A stretch of 64,000 nt of DNA from Rhizobium sp. Root274 (GCF_001429245.1 NZ_LMJE01000007.1:1247085-1311084); one strand, 5' to 3'. Counted from the first letter of the stretch, positions 25,635-34,992 are shown. Made by a program: numbers and translations. Notes: generated from the sequence alone by a model not told the origin.

Positions 25635-26645
25635 ATGGAGAATGCCTTGAAACCGACGATGATGGATGTGGCGGCACTGGCGCGCGTATCCCAGGCGACC
25701 GTGTCGCTCATTCTGAATGGCAGTTCCGGTGCCCGCTTCAGCGAATCCACCCGCAAACGCGTCTTCGATGCCGCAGAGCAGCTGGGTTACCGCCTGTCGA
25801 ACAAGTCGGCCACGCCGGCTAATACGGGCAGCCGTGTCATCGTTTTCGTGGTCGATGAACTGACGACCGACCCCTGGATGGCCATGGCCTTCGAAGGCGC
25901 CCGCGAAAAGGCGCTGGAACTCGGGATCATCGTCACCCTTGGCGTTTTCCGCAAAGGCGAGGACCCGGATGGCGGCATCTTCTCCGTCTGCGATGGCCAG
26001 GTGCTGGTCGGTTATATCTTCGGAACCATCCTCACCCGCAAGATCGACCCGCCCGAGCCGCTTTTTCGCGCACCCTCGGTTCTGGTCAACTGCTATGACC
26101 AGCAGCGTCGTCTGGCCTCCATCCTGCCCGGCGACGTCGCCGGCGGCCGCGCCGCCACCGAGCGACTGATCGCCGCCGGCCGCAAACGGATCGCGCTCAT
26201 CAATGGGCAGGAAGGCCTCGACAACCCGCGCGATCGCCTGCGCGGTTACAAGCAGGCGCTGGCGAGCAACGACATCACCTACGATCCGGACCTCGTCCAT
26301 TACGGCAACTGGGAGCCGTCTTCCGGCTACGAGAAGACCCATGCGCTGATGAAACTCCCGGAGCCGCCGGACGGCATCTTCTGCGCCAACGACCTGATGG
26401 CGCTGGGGTGCATCGATGCGCTGAAGGAGCTCGGGAAATCGATCCCTGCAGACGTATCCGTCGTCGGGTTCGACAACCGCGACATCGCCCAGTTCACCAT
26501 GCCGCCGCTCACCACCTTCCATCTGCCGATGTTCGAGATGGGCGCCATGGCCGTCGAAGTGATCTCCGACATCACGGGCGGACTGAACAGCTCGCACGAC
26601 CAGCTAAAGGTCGAATGTCTGCTGGTCGAGCGCGAGTCCGCCTGA
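25635..26645 (+). CDS. LacI-family sugar-responsive repressor
   Basis: About 336 residues. The helix-turn-helix is PTMMDVAALARVSQATVSLI followed by the hinge region LNGSSGARFSESTRKRVFDA. The effector domain has the periplasmic-binding-protein fold (VIVFVVDELTTDPWMAMAFE, GIFCANDLMALGCIDALKEL, VVGFDNRDIAQF). ATG at 25635 is preferred to the GTG at 25626. Co-directional with transporter B, it probably controls B and perhaps the divergent A operon. It ends 34 bases before the convergent SDR gene. Confidence 0.88.
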   Translation: MENALKPTMMDVAALARVSQATVSLILNGSSGARFSESTRKRVFDAAEQLGYRLSNKSATPANTGSRVIVFVVDELTTDPWMAMAFEGAREKALELGIIVTLGVFRKGEDPDGGIFSVCDGQVLVGYIFGTILTRKIDPPEPLFRAPSVLVNCYDQQRRLASILPGDVAGGRAATERLIAAGRKRIALINGQEGLDNPRDRLRGYKQALASNDITYDPDLVHYGNWEPSSGYEKTHALMKLPEPPDGIFCANDLMALGCIDALKELGKSIPADVSVVGFDNRDIAQFTMPPLTTFHLPMFEMGAMAVEVISDITGGLNSSHDQLKVECLLVERESA

Positions 26646-26679
26646 TCGGCTGCAGCCCGCAGGGCCACAGCCGCTCTGG

Positions 26680-27450
26680 TCAGGTTGGCTGCAGCCTGAA
26701 GTCTGCGCCTTCCGGCAGAAGCTGGCCACCATCGACAACAATGGTCGTACCGGTGACGTAGCTCGCATCGTCGGAGGCGAGAAAGAGGAAGGCATTGGCG
26801 ACGTCACGCGGCGAGCCGAGACGGCCGAGCGGAATGGCAACCTGCATGTTCTCGATGAAGGCGGCACTGCGGTGCAGCTGGATGGCCTCGGTGAGAATAT
26901 TGCCCGGCTCGACACCATTGACCGTGATGCCGTAGCCCGAGAATTCCAGTGCGGCCGCCCTGATGAAGCCGTTGATGCCGGCTTTGCTCGCCGAGTAATG
27001 GCCGTGTCCGGGGCTGGTCACATGCGGCCCCGTAATGGACGAGGTAAAGAGAATGCGGCCGGAGCCTTGCGCCTTCATCGGCACGAGGGCCGCACGGGCG
27101 GCATTGAAGCAGCCGCGCAGGTTGACGGCCATCACGCTGTCCCAGTCCTCCGGCGCCGTGTTCTCGATCAGCTGCCAGGGATAAATGCCGGCATTCTGAA
27201 CAATGATGTCGAGACGGCCATGAAGTTCCAGTGTGAAGGCCACGGCAGCAACAGCGTCATCCATCTTCGAGATATCGGTGCGCACGAAAGCGGCACCGAT
27301 ATCGTCAGCGGCGGCCTGTCCTTCCTCCGCCTCGAAATCGGCGATGACGACCTTGGCTCCTTCTTCCAAGAAGCGCAGCGCAACCGCCTTGCCAATGCCG
27401 CGGGAAGCACCAATGACCAGCGCTACCTTGTCTTTCAATCTGTCAGTCAT
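26680..27450 (-). CDS. Short-chain dehydrogenase/reductase (sugar/polyol type)
   Basis: 256 residues. Cofactor motif VALVIGASRGIGKAVAL, the NAG motif as IIVQNAGIYPW, and the catalytic set Ser (FTSSITGP), Tyr and Lys (GHYSASKAGINGF). An acidic residue after beta-2 (VVIADFEAEEG) favours NAD. It overlaps the permease gene of transporter C by 4 bases, so it is co-translated with that transporter and probably oxidises or reduces the imported sugar or polyol. Two copies of the palindrome GGCTGCAGCC (26648-26657 and 26687-26696) flank its stop and could form a bidirectional terminator with the LacI gene. Confidence 0.85.
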   Translation of the reverse strand: MTDRLKDKVALVIGASRGIGKAVALRFLEEGAKVVIADFEAEEGQAAADDIGAAFVRTDISKMDDAVAAVAFTLELHGRLDIIVQNAGIYPWQLIENTAPEDWDSVMAVNLRGCFNAARAALVPMKAQGSGRILFTSSITGPHVTSPGHGHYSASKAGINGFIRAAALEFSGYGITVNGVEPGNILTEAIQLHRSAAFIENMQVAIPLGRLGSPRDVANAFLFLASDDASYVTGTTIVVDGGQLLPEGADFRLQPT

Positions 27451-28451
27451 GCGAGCCTCTGGCGGAGTCTTTGTTTGAAGGTGTCGAGAAGGACGGCGGC
27501 GAGCACGAGGAAACCGTGGATCACTTGGGTATAGTTGGCGGGCAATCCCATGAGATTGATCGCGGTATTGATCGACGCAAGCAGCAGCACACCGGCATAA
27601 ACGCCTGGAAGCGCACCCACGCCGCCTTTCAGGCTGACCCCGCCAATGACCACGGCGGCAAAGGCATTGAACAGCAGTCCGACGCCGAGATTGGCGGTGG
27701 CACCGGACGTGCGGATTGCCAAGAGCCAGCCGGCAAGCCCCGCAATCGCACCCGCCATCACGAAAGCAATGATCAGATTGCGGGTCACACGGATGCCCGC
27801 CCTGAACGTCGCGGTCTCGTTTCCGCCGATCATGATCAGGTGTCGGCCGAACGGCGTCTTCGCCATCATCACCGAGAAAATCAGGAAGCAGCCAATGGCG
27901 ATCCAGGCCGAGAGCGGGATGCCGGCGAAGCGCTCAATGGCAAACCAGCGGATCGCCGGGTCGAGGTCCTGGGCTGATCGCCCACCCGAGACCGCCAGCA
28001 CGATGCCACGCACCCAGATGAAGGAGGCAAGCGTAATGATGAACGCGCTCATCTTCAGCTTGACCACGAGAAAGCCGTTGAACAGGCCGATCAGCGCGCC
28101 GATGGCACAGGCGAGAAGAAGGGAGGTCGGGATCATCAGCCACTCAGGAGAAAGCTTGATCCCCATGCCGATACCGGCCGAGCAGAACAGGATACCAACC
28201 GCCATGGCCGAGAGGGCCGCGACCGACTCCACTGAGAGATCCATGTGTCCGGTGATGATCACGAGCGCGAGCCCGATCGACATGACGCCGAGAACGCTGG
28301 AGGCTTCGATGATGTTGGTGAAAATGCCGATCTGGAAATAGTTCGGGATCAGGGCCGAAAACAGCGCCAGAACCACGATGAGCATGAACCAGACGAGATT
28401 GTCGAGGATGAATTCGAGAGTGATACGGCTACGAGGATGCATTGCGGCCAA
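27447..28451 (-). CDS. Sugar ABC transporter C permease (RbsC/CUT2 type)
   Basis: 334 residues, hydrophobic, with VLGVMSIGLALVIITGHMDL, MSAFIITLASFIWVRGIVLA and FAAVVIGGVSLKGGVGALPG. The middle loop is family-typical. Downstream it overlaps the SDR gene by the 4-base ATGA arrangement, and a strong GC hairpin separates it from the binding-protein gene upstream. Together with 28510 and 29584 it makes a complete importer. Confidence 0.87.
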   Translation of the reverse strand: MAAMHPRSRITLEFILDNLVWFMLIVVLALFSALIPNYFQIGIFTNIIEASSVLGVMSIGLALVIITGHMDLSVESVAALSAMAVGILFCSAGIGMGIKLSPEWLMIPTSLLLACAIGALIGLFNGFLVVKLKMSAFIITLASFIWVRGIVLAVSGGRSAQDLDPAIRWFAIERFAGIPLSAWIAIGCFLIFSVMMAKTPFGRHLIMIGGNETATFRAGIRVTRNLIIAFVMAGAIAGLAGWLLAIRTSGATANLGVGLLFNAFAAVVIGGVSLKGGVGALPGVYAGVLLLASINTAINLMGLPANYTQVIHGFLVLAAVLLDTFKQRLRQRLA

Positions 28452-28469
28452 TCCGTTCTGAGCAATGAG

Positions 28470-28496
28470 GGGGTCCCGGGGCCCTCGGACCCCGGG
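28470..28496 (-). terminator. GC-rich hairpin between binding protein C and permease C
   Basis: GGGGTCC (28470-28476) pairs with GGACCCC (28487-28493), and an overlapping alternative CCCGGGG/CCCCGGG pairing is also possible (28475-28481 with 28490-28496). It lies 14 bases past the binding-protein stop. With no T run it is probably a 3'-end stabiliser that gives more binding protein than permease. Confidence 0.6.
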
Positions 28497-28509
28497 TGGA
28501 GTGGTCGTC

Positions 28510-29553
28510 TTACTTGACGGATTCGACCGTGCCGGCTGGCGGCTTCATGTTGCCCCAGAAGGCCGGATTGTCGACATTCTCCTTGGTGATAGCAGCACCG
28601 GGGATCTTGATGTTCGGTCCCCAGGCCTCGATCGTCACCACGCCCTTCAGGCCCAGAACATCATACTCGCCGGCCTTGATTTCCTGCTTGGCCACGATCT
28701 TGTCCATGAACATGGCAACGGCGGCCGCCTGAGCATAAAGCGGCTGTTCGACTTCGGTGTTAAGCCAGCCCTTGCGGATCAGGTCGAGACCGACAGGCGC
28801 ACCGTTCGAGCTCATCATCATCACGTCGCCCGGCTTCTTGCCGGCAGCTTCGAGCGAAGCGACAGCCGCCACCGAAAGATGGGCGGCATGCAGGAAGATC
28901 AGATCGATGTCGGGATTGGCGAGCATCTGGTCCGCAACGATCGTGCCTGCATTGCTGGCCTCCCACTGCAGGGCAGGAACAGAGATGATGGTGACGCCCG
29001 GAAAGGCCTTCATCTTTTCCTCGAAGCCCTTTTGGATATCGAGCGTATACGGATCACCCGGGTCGCCCAGCACCTGCAGGATCTTGCCGGCGACATCACC
29101 CTTCTTGGCCTTCAGCATGGCTTCGGCCTGGTCGGCCGCCACATGACCGATCTCGATCGTTCCGGCAACGGAGGTGAAATCGGACATCGTGGAGGTCACC
29201 TGACGGTCGAATTCGACCACCGGGATGCCGGCGGCTCTCGCGGCCTCGATGGACGGCTTCAAGGCGTTGAAGTCGACGGCGGCAAGAATGATCGCGCTGG
29301 GCTTGAGGGCGATCACGTCATTCATCTGCGATTGCTGCGCATCCGTCTTGTTGTCGGCATTGAGCGTCTTCATCTCGTAGCCGGTCTGCTTCAGGAACAT
29401 TTCAAGAGCGCTGACGGACCCGGTCTGGAATTCGTCGAGCAAGGTGGGGACGAGATAATAGACGACGCCTTTCGATTGAGCGGCGGCGGTTGTGAGCATC
29501 GATAGGCCGAGCACCAATACGCTCAGCAATGTAAGCATCATTCGCTTTATCAT
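28510..29553 (-). CDS. Sugar ABC transporter C periplasmic binding protein (Peripla_BP_4)
   Basis: 347 residues with a Sec signal ([20 protein letters not shown], cut near AQSKG). Fold pattern: [40 protein letters not shown] and [15 protein letters not shown]. It is encoded between the ATPase and permease genes of transporter C, an FrcB-like position. The ligand is not evident; the neighbouring SDR suggests a sugar or polyol. Confidence 0.86.
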   Translation of the reverse strand: MIKRMMLTLLSVLVLGLSMLTTAAAQSKGVVYYLVPTLLDEFQTGSVSALEMFLKQTGYEMKTLNADNKTDAQQSQMNDVIALKPSAIILAAVDFNALKPSIEAARAAGIPVVEFDRQVTSTMSDFTSVAGTIEIGHVAADQAEAMLKAKKGDVAGKILQVLGDPGDPYTLDIQKGFEEKMKAFPGVTIISVPALQWEASNAGTIVADQMLANPDIDLIFLHAAHLSVAAVASLEAAGKKPGDVMMMSSNGAPVGLDLIRKGWLNTEVEQPLYAQAAAVAMFMDKIVAKQEIKAGEYDVLGLKGVVTIEAWGPNIKIPGAAITKENVDNPAFWGNMKPPAGTVESVK

Positions 29554-29583
29554 TGTTCTCTCCAGTTTTGGCCGGACCCCTTG

Positions 29584-30354
29584 TCATTCTTTACCCACCG
29601 GTCCGGCGCCAGTGAGGGCTTGCCCTGTGATCATTTCGATCACTGAATCCGGGCTTGTCTTCGATGTCTCGACATCGCCGGCGACAACGCCGTGGCGGAT
29701 GACGACGATACGATCAGCGACCTGGAAGGCCTGCTGCATGATGTGCGTGATAATGACGACGCCAATTCCCTGGCTCGCGACGTGGCGGATCATGTCCAGC
29801 CCGCGTCGGGTCTGTTCGACACCGAGGGCGGCAAAGGGTTCGTCGAGCAGAAGCAGCCGGCCACCCCAATGGGCGAAACGGTTGAGCTCGATCGCCTGAC
29901 GCTGGCCGCCGGACAGATGCTCGACCTTGGTGCGCATCGAAGGGATGCGGGTGCCGGCGCTTGTCAGAGCCTTTGTGGTGATTTCTTCCATCGCCCGCTC
30001 GTCGAGAAAGGGAACCCCGGCGATCTTGCGGGTGATCTCCCGCCCCATGAAGAAATTGGCGACCACGTCGACATTGGTGCAGAGCGACAGGTCCTGATAG
30101 ACAGTTTCGATGCCAACGGCCTTGGCCTCGGCCGGGGTCTTTGCCTGATAATCCCGTCCTTCGAAAAGCATGCGCCCGGACGTCGCCTGCAGCCCACCGG
30201 AAATGATCTTCACGAGCGTGGACTTGCCGGCGCCATTATCGCCGAGAAGTGCCACCACCTCGCCTTTGCCGATGGAGAAACTGATGCCCTTCAGGGCCTC
30301 GATCGCCCCGAAATTCATGCGGATATTATCCAGGACGAGCAGTTCCTCGGTCAT
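29584..30354 (-). CDS. Sugar ABC transporter C ATPase (single-domain, FrcA-like)
   Basis: 256 residues. Walker A GDNGAGKST, signature HLSGGQRQAIELNRF, Walker B LLLLDEPFAALGVEQTR. The sequence after the signature (ELNRFAHWGG) differs from the usual AIARAL pattern but keeps the catalytic Glu of Walker B. It overlaps the ROK gene by one base (30354), so the regulator and the transporter are translated from one mRNA. Closest functional parallel: the rhizobial FrcBCA fructose importer. Confidence 0.87.
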   Translation of the reverse strand: MTEELLVLDNIRMNFGAIEALKGISFSIGKGEVVALLGDNGAGKSTLVKIISGGLQATSGRMLFEGRDYQAKTPAEAKAVGIETVYQDLSLCTNVDVVANFFMGREITRKIAGVPFLDERAMEEITTKALTSAGTRIPSMRTKVEHLSGGQRQAIELNRFAHWGGRLLLLDEPFAALGVEQTRRGLDMIRHVASQGIGVVIITHIMQQAFQVADRIVVIRHGVVAGDVETSKTSPDSVIEMITGQALTGAGPVGKE

Positions 30355-31490
30355 CAGGCAGTTCCCTTTTCTATTGGTTCAAACATTTGCCCGTGCCGCG
30401 GTGACAGGACGCCGAACACCGCAAGCGCGGCCGCACCGCGCAAGGCCGAATGATGGCAGTCGCTCGCCATCACGACACGGGGAAGCGCCCGGTTCACACG
30501 GGCCGAAACCGAGTTGTCCAGGCTCTCGCTGAGCGTTGCGAGTTGATCGAGGAAAGCGTGGGGCGCCAGGCCGCCGAGCACGATCGTCTCCGGATCGAAG
30601 AGATTTTCGATGATCCGCACCGCGCTGCGGAAGAAGGGAGCAACCTCCGCCACCCATTCGTCTGCCGGCAGGCCCCGACGCTCGAAAGCGTCGAGCGACA
30701 GGTAGCGCTCGAGGCAGCCGCGATTGCCACAGGGGCATGGTTCGCCATCGGGAACGGCTGGAATGTGTCCGATTTCGCCGGCATTGCCCCAGGCCCCGCC
30801 GACAACGGCGCCGTCATGCATCATGGCGCCGCCAAGACCGACGCTGAAGAACAGGTAGTAGTAATTCGAGACCTGCTGGCCGAGCCCATAAAGCTGCTCG
30901 CCAAGCGCTGCCGCCGCCATGTCGTTCTCGATGAAAGCCGGCAGACCGGTCGCATCGGCGAGGTTCTGCCGGATGTCGACATCCTTCCAGCCGGCCATTG
31001 TGGTTGAGCCGACAAAGCTCATAGATTCGACATCGAACGGACCAGGCATCGCCAGCCCCGCCCCAAGCAGCCGTCCGCAGCGCGGGCTTGCCTTCAGCGT
31101 CAGTGCCATTTCGCCAATGATCGAAAAGGCCTCTTCCGGCGGGACGTTCACCACATCGCGCCGCACATTCTCCACCACGTCGCCCCTGAGATTGACGAGC
31201 GCCGCCTCGATCCCGAGCGGCGTCACATGAATGCCGAGCGCATGGCCGCCTTCCGGATTGATGGTGAGGGTCGACGGCGGAATGCCCCGCCCCTCGGGTG
31301 CCTTCTGCACCGAGAGGATCAGCCCCTCGTCTTCGAGCTCCCGCACGATCGTCGACACGGTCTGGACAGTGAGGCCGACGCTGCGCGCGATATCACCACG
31401 GGTAACAGGGCCCCGCAACCGGATCGCTTCGAGCACGATCCGCCGGTTATACGGCCGTCCTGTCTCCTGATTGGCACCCCGCAACGCCAT
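30354..31490 (-). CDS. ROK-family transcriptional regulator (NagC/XylR/FrcR type)
   Basis: About 378 residues from the ATG at 31490; longer in-frame starts reach 31772 but have no support. The N-terminal winged helix is NRRIVLEAIRLRGPVTRGDI then GLTVQTVSTIVRELEDEGLI. The ROK domain has DVESMSFVGSTTMAGWKDVD, the acidic FIENDMAAAALGE, and the zinc site GHIPAVPDGEPCPCGNRGCL. It heads the transporter C operon (ROK-ATPase-binding protein-permease-SDR), so it is likely autoregulated and inactivated by the imported sugar. A dyad at 31530-31545 lies 40 bases upstream. Confidence 0.88.
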   Translation of the reverse strand: MALRGANQETGRPYNRRIVLEAIRLRGPVTRGDIARSVGLTVQTVSTIVRELEDEGLILSVQKAPEGRGIPPSTLTINPEGGHALGIHVTPLGIEAALVNLRGDVVENVRRDVVNVPPEEAFSIIGEMALTLKASPRCGRLLGAGLAMPGPFDVESMSFVGSTTMAGWKDVDIRQNLADATGLPAFIENDMAAAALGEQLYGLGQQVSNYYYLFFSVGLGGAMMHDGAVVGGAWGNAGEIGHIPAVPDGEPCPCGNRGCLERYLSLDAFERRGLPADEWVAEVAPFFRSAVRIIENLFDPETIVLGGLAPHAFLDQLATLSESLDNSVSARVNRALPRVVMASDCHHSALRGAAALAVFGVLSPRHGQMFEPIEKGTA

Positions 31491-31529
31491 GGCGGCCCCT
31501 CTTGTTTTCAGGAGAGTGACAGCGGGAAT

Positions 31530-31545
31530 TGATTTAGTCAAATCA
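31530..31545. promoter_or_regulatory. Candidate ROK operator upstream of transporter C operon
   Basis: TGATTT and AAATCA form a perfect 6-base inverted repeat around AGTC, 40 bases upstream of the ROK start. The core TTTAGT plus A-rich flank resembles the dyad at 23738-23760. The rest of the 308-base gap between 31490 and 31799 contains no gene I can support; the stretch 31546-31798 shows nothing beyond AT-rich DNA near 31550. Confidence 0.5.
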
Positions 31546-31798
31546 TTTTCAAAAAAGAATCTAAAAGCTGAAAAGCACTCGTGGGACGTCTCGGGAGAGG
31601 TTGGAACATAGGGGCTTAGCCGGACCAACCGGATGCAGACCAGATCACAATGCGCCCGGGCTTCATGCCGACGGGCACCTGCTCGACAAATGAAAGGTAC
31701 AACTTCGATGCGGGAAGGGTGCACAAGCATCGAAGGACAGCCGGACGATGGCTGTCCCTCGACACCTGGCACGCGACACGCAGCCCCCGACGTCAGCC

Positions 31799-32952
31799 TC
31801 AGAAGCTGGATGCGATCCTGAGGTTGAGGCGGTTATCGTGGCAGGCGTCGGAGACCTGGCCGCGCGCATATTCGAGCTTGAGCGAGGCGGCGCTGCCGGT
31901 TTGCGATTGCGCTAGCGTATCGGCTGTGGCGAGCGCGCCGGCACCATGCCAGTCGCCACCGATCTTGACGCTGCCGCCACCCGTTTCCCCCGAGACATCG
32001 ATCTTCGCACCGGCAAGAGCAATCTCCTTGCCCGTCACCTTCACCGTCCCGGCGGACGCGGTCTGCGAGGAGGCGCGCAGTTTGCCGGAGACCTTGACCT
32101 TGCCGCCGTCACCGCCGCCGATGACGATCGCGCCGCTGCGCCCGCCCACCGTCTTTGCCTCGGCCACGCCCGACATGTTGATCGCATGGCGGGCCGCCTG
32201 GCGTGCGGTGGCCGCCGTCATCACGATCTGACCGCCCTCGGCCTGCAGCGTGCCGGCATTTTCGACCAGCGCGCCCTCGCCTTCCGCACTGTCCCTGGTC
32301 GGCAGCGCCACCTTGAGGAAGCCGTCGCCAGCAAAGTCGAGCGTCACCTGTTCGCCGGACCCGAGCCCGATCTTGCCGAGCGGCGCCACGATCAACCCGT
32401 CATTCTTCACCGTGCCGCCGATGAGCGCCGCATAACCGCCACGCCCGATCTCGATCACCCCGTCATTGCGGACCTCACCGGAGGCACCATCGCCGGTAAA
32501 TTCAGCCTTGCCGGCCAGAAAGTCGTCATCCGCAATGTCGAGCGTCGAGGCAACGAGCCGCCGCCGACCTTGACGCTGCCAGTACCATTGATCGCAATGC
32601 CGTTCGGATTGATCAGATAGACTCCGCCATTAGCCTTGAGCGAGCCTGCTATCTCCGACGTCATGCTGCCGGTCACCCGGTTGAGGATGGCCGAAGTCTT
32701 CGACGGCTGCACGAAGTTGACCGTGTTGCCGGTTCCGATCGAAAAACTGCCCCAGTTGACGATCGCCCGGTCCGAGCCTTGCGTAACCGTGAGCGTCGAA
32801 CCATCACTGCCATAGGAGACGGTGCCGGACACCACAGTTCCATTGGTCGGAATTGCATCGCCGGCAAGTGCGGCCAGCGGATTGAGCACCAACGCCGTCG
32901 TCGCCAGCAAGGCGGACAGTCGCGCAGCCGGAGTGTTGCGATCCATCGTCAT
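31799..32952 (-). pseudogene. Two-partner-secretion adhesin (filamentous hemagglutinin N-terminal domain), frameshifted remnant
   Basis: The 5' part (32952 down to about 32555) encodes a signal peptide (LLATTALVLNPLAALAGDAI) and a TPS carbohydrate-binding-like domain with QGSDRAIVNWGSFSIGTGNT and the NPNGI motif (GVYLINPNGIAINGTG). Near 32555 one base appears to be lost. The original frame then reads SLPRRSTLRMTTF, whereas the next frame gives VASTLDIADDDFLAGKAEF and continues as good hemagglutinin sequence (IGRGGYAALIGGTVKNDGLI) to 31799. The whole product would be only about 384 residues, much shorter than normal FhaB-like adhesins, and the tail NRLNLRIASSF looks like an outer-membrane-protein end. 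No TpsB (FhaC-type) transporter gene is nearby. GGGGAAAGG lies upstream of the start. Confidence 0.8.
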
Positions 32953-33092
32953 CGTACCTTTCCCCAGGACGCAGGCTCCAAATGAACTGCATCCTCATCA
33001 TCACGACAGGCGCCCGGCGTCAGGCGCTACCTGTTGACCTTAAGTCTTCCCCTTGAAAGGGCGTGCGTCGCATGTCCCTGACGGCAACGAAA

Positions 33093-33122
33093 ACCCCGCG
33101 ACCTCTTCAGGTTCGCCGCGGG
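33093..33122 (-). terminator. Terminator-like hairpin in the 385-base gap 32953-33337
   Basis: On the minus strand, CCCGCG and CGCGGG with an inner ACCT/AGGT stem close a 4-base loop (33095-33122) and are followed by TTTT (33090-33093). It is oriented with, but 170 bases beyond, the hydrolase terminator at 33295-33323. What transcript it would end is unclear; a short non-coding RNA from 33290 to 33093 is possible. Otherwise this 385-base gap holds only the 5' leader of the adhesin pseudogene. Confidence 0.45.
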
Positions 33123-33294
33123 CAACATGAACAATGAATCTCGCAGAACTATTTGGGTGTTGCAGAAAATGCGGATATCGATAGGATGAGACGAAAAAAA
33201 TGAACGGTCCTCATGCTTTCGCCGGCCAGCATATGAGGAGATGCCAATGTGAACCTCGTGGATTCAAGGTTACTCGAAATTGTATCCACCAAAC

Positions 33295-33323
33295 GAGGCC
33301 GCTCGCTTAAAGCGAACGACCTC
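33295..33323 (-). terminator. Terminator after secreted alpha/beta hydrolase, copy 1
   Basis: A 13-base-pair stem containing two G-T pairs (33295-33307 with 33311-33323), with the central TCGCTT/AAGCGA region, closes a 3-base loop and is followed by GTTTGG on the minus strand. It begins 15 bases past the hydrolase stop. The equivalent terminator of copy 2 (60458-60492) has unrelated sequence. Confidence 0.65.
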
Positions 33324-33337
33324 ATTCAACATTGAGA

Positions 33338-34105
33338 TTACTGCGCCGCTTCTTCGATCAGGTCCGCCACCGCCTGTGGCTGTGAAACCATGATCACGTG
33401 CGATGCACCTTTAAGCACGACCGTATGCTTCGAGCCTGCTCGCTCGGCCATAAAACTCAACGCCTGGGCCGGTATGTTGCGGTCCCCATCGCCATAGATG
33501 AAGTAGGAAGGCAATGCCTTCCAGGCCGGCTTGTCAGACTTTTCCGTCAGTGCCGCCTCAGTGATTGGCCGCTGGCCAGCCGCCATGAGAGCCGCAGCCT
33601 CCGCGCTGACGTCATGCGCGAATTGATCGTGGAATTTATCCTGATCAATGGACAGATCGGTGCCGCCATCGGCGAGTTTAACCGGAGCGGCGAGCGCTTG
33701 TCCAAGCGTGCCGCCCGGGAACTTGCCGGCAAGATCGGCCGCGGCCTCACCCTCCTCCGGCGCGAAGGCCGCTACATAGACCAGCGACTTGACGTTCTCC
33801 TTGCCATTCGCAGCGTTGGTGATCACCTGGCCGCCGTAGGAATGGCCCACAAGAACGACGGGTCCTGTGATGCTGGCAACGAGGTCCGAGACATAGGCCG
33901 CATCCCCTGAGACATTCCGCAATGGATTGGCAGCCGCCACGACCCGGTAGCCATCCTTCTGGAGGATCCGCGTGACCCCGTTCCAGCTTGAGGAATCGGC
34001 AAAGGCGCCATGGACGAGAACAACGGTCGGTTTGGCAGGCTGAGCAACGGCGTGACCGGACAGCAGCGCGCCGGCAACGGCAAGGCTTGCAACGAACTTG
34101 GACAT
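33338..34105 (-). CDS. Secreted alpha/beta hydrolase, cassette copy 1
   Basis: 255 residues with a Sec signal peptide (FVASLAVAGALLSGHAVAQP). The nucleophile elbow is VLVGHSYGGQVITNAANG, the oxyanion strand is VVLVHGAFADSSSWNGV, the acid is probably in YFIYGDGDRNIPAQ and the His is in GASHVIMVSQP. It resembles esterase-like hydrolases often found near peroxide or xenobiotic response genes; the substrate is unknown. Copy 2 at 60502 differs at about 28 of 255 positions. It lies 65 bases downstream of the chloroperoxidase-like hydrolase and on the same strand, so the two form one transcript facing an OhrR-type gene. Confidence 0.83.
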   Translation of the reverse strand: MSKFVASLAVAGALLSGHAVAQPAKPTVVLVHGAFADSSSWNGVTRILQKDGYRVVAAANPLRNVSGDAAYVSDLVASITGPVVLVGHSYGGQVITNAANGKENVKSLVYVAAFAPEEGEAAADLAGKFPGGTLGQALAAPVKLADGGTDLSIDQDKFHDQFAHDVSAEAAALMAAGQRPITEAALTEKSDKPAWKALPSYFIYGDGDRNIPAQALSFMAERAGSKHTVVLKGASHVIMVSQPQAVADLIEEAAQ

Positions 34106-34170
34106 GATACTTCCTCTTCAAATGGGGCGTGAGATTGAAAGCGTTACGGCAACAGGTGAACCTGCGGATG

Positions 34171-34992
34171 TCAGCCGCGGATGAAGGCGAGGACGTCGGC
34201 ATTGAACTGATCGGCGTCGATTTCCGCCAATCCGTGCGAACCACCCGGGTAGACCTTCAACGTGGCATCGGCGACGATTTCGGCCGCGCGGTGGGCCGAA
34301 GCGTCGATCGGCACGATCTGGTCGTCGTCGCCGTGAATGATCAGCGTCGGCCGGTCGATGCTCTTCAGATCCTGCGTGTAATCCACCTCTGAGAATTCGC
34401 GGACGCAGTCATACTGGCCCTTGATGCCGCCCTGCAGGCCGATGCGGCGAAAATTCTCCCGCAGGCCGTCATGCGCGGCGACGCCATCCCGGTTGAGCCC
34501 GTAGAAGGGGATGGTCAGATCAAAGAAGAACTGCGAGCGGTTCTTAGCTGTATTCTCGCGGATCCCGTCAAAGACCTCCATCGGCGTACCCTGCGGATTG
34601 TCGTCGGTCTTCAGCATCAGCGGCGGGACCGCGCCGACCAGAACCACCTTGGCAACGCGTGCCGTTCCATGACGACCGAGATAGTGAGCCACTTCTCCGC
34701 CACCGGTGGAATGACCCACCAGGATCAGATCCGATAGATCGAGCGCCTCGATCAACTCGGCAAGATCGTCTGCGTACTGATCCATGTTGTTGCCGTGGAA
34801 GGTCTGGTCCGAGCGACCGTGACTGCGGCGGTCATGAGCGATAGCCCGAAATCCATTCTGGCTGAAGAACAGCATCTGCTGATCCCAGGCGTCCGACGAC
34901 AGCGGCCAGCCATGGGCAAATAGGATTGGCTGCCCGGTTCCCCAGTCCTTGTAGAAGAGGTGCGTCCCGTCGGTCGTGGTGAAAGTCGACAT
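34171..34992 (-). CDS. Alpha/beta hydrolase, non-heme chloroperoxidase/perhydrolase type, cassette copy 1
   Basis: 273 residues, no signal peptide. Nucleophile elbow [18 protein letters not shown] (Ser near residue 95), oxyanion-hole region [16 protein letters not shown], acid in [15 protein letters not shown] and His in PGGSHGLAE. These are the hallmarks of cofactor-free haloperoxidases/perhydrolases, enzymes that can make or break peracids. It is the first gene of the minus-strand pair opposite an OhrR-type regulator. Copy 2 at 61336 is nearly identical in motif and length. Physiological substrate unknown. Confidence 0.87.
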   Translation of the reverse strand: MSTFTTTDGTHLFYKDWGTGQPILFAHGWPLSSDAWDQQMLFFSQNGFRAIAHDRRSHGRSDQTFHGNNMDQYADDLAELIEALDLSDLILVGHSTGGGEVAHYLGRHGTARVAKVVLVGAVPPLMLKTDDNPQGTPMEVFDGIRENTAKNRSQFFFDLTIPFYGLNRDGVAAHDGLRENFRRIGLQGGIKGQYDCVREFSEVDYTQDLKSIDRPTLIIHGDDDQIVPIDASAHRAAEIVADATLKVYPGGSHGLAEIDADQFNADVLAFIRG

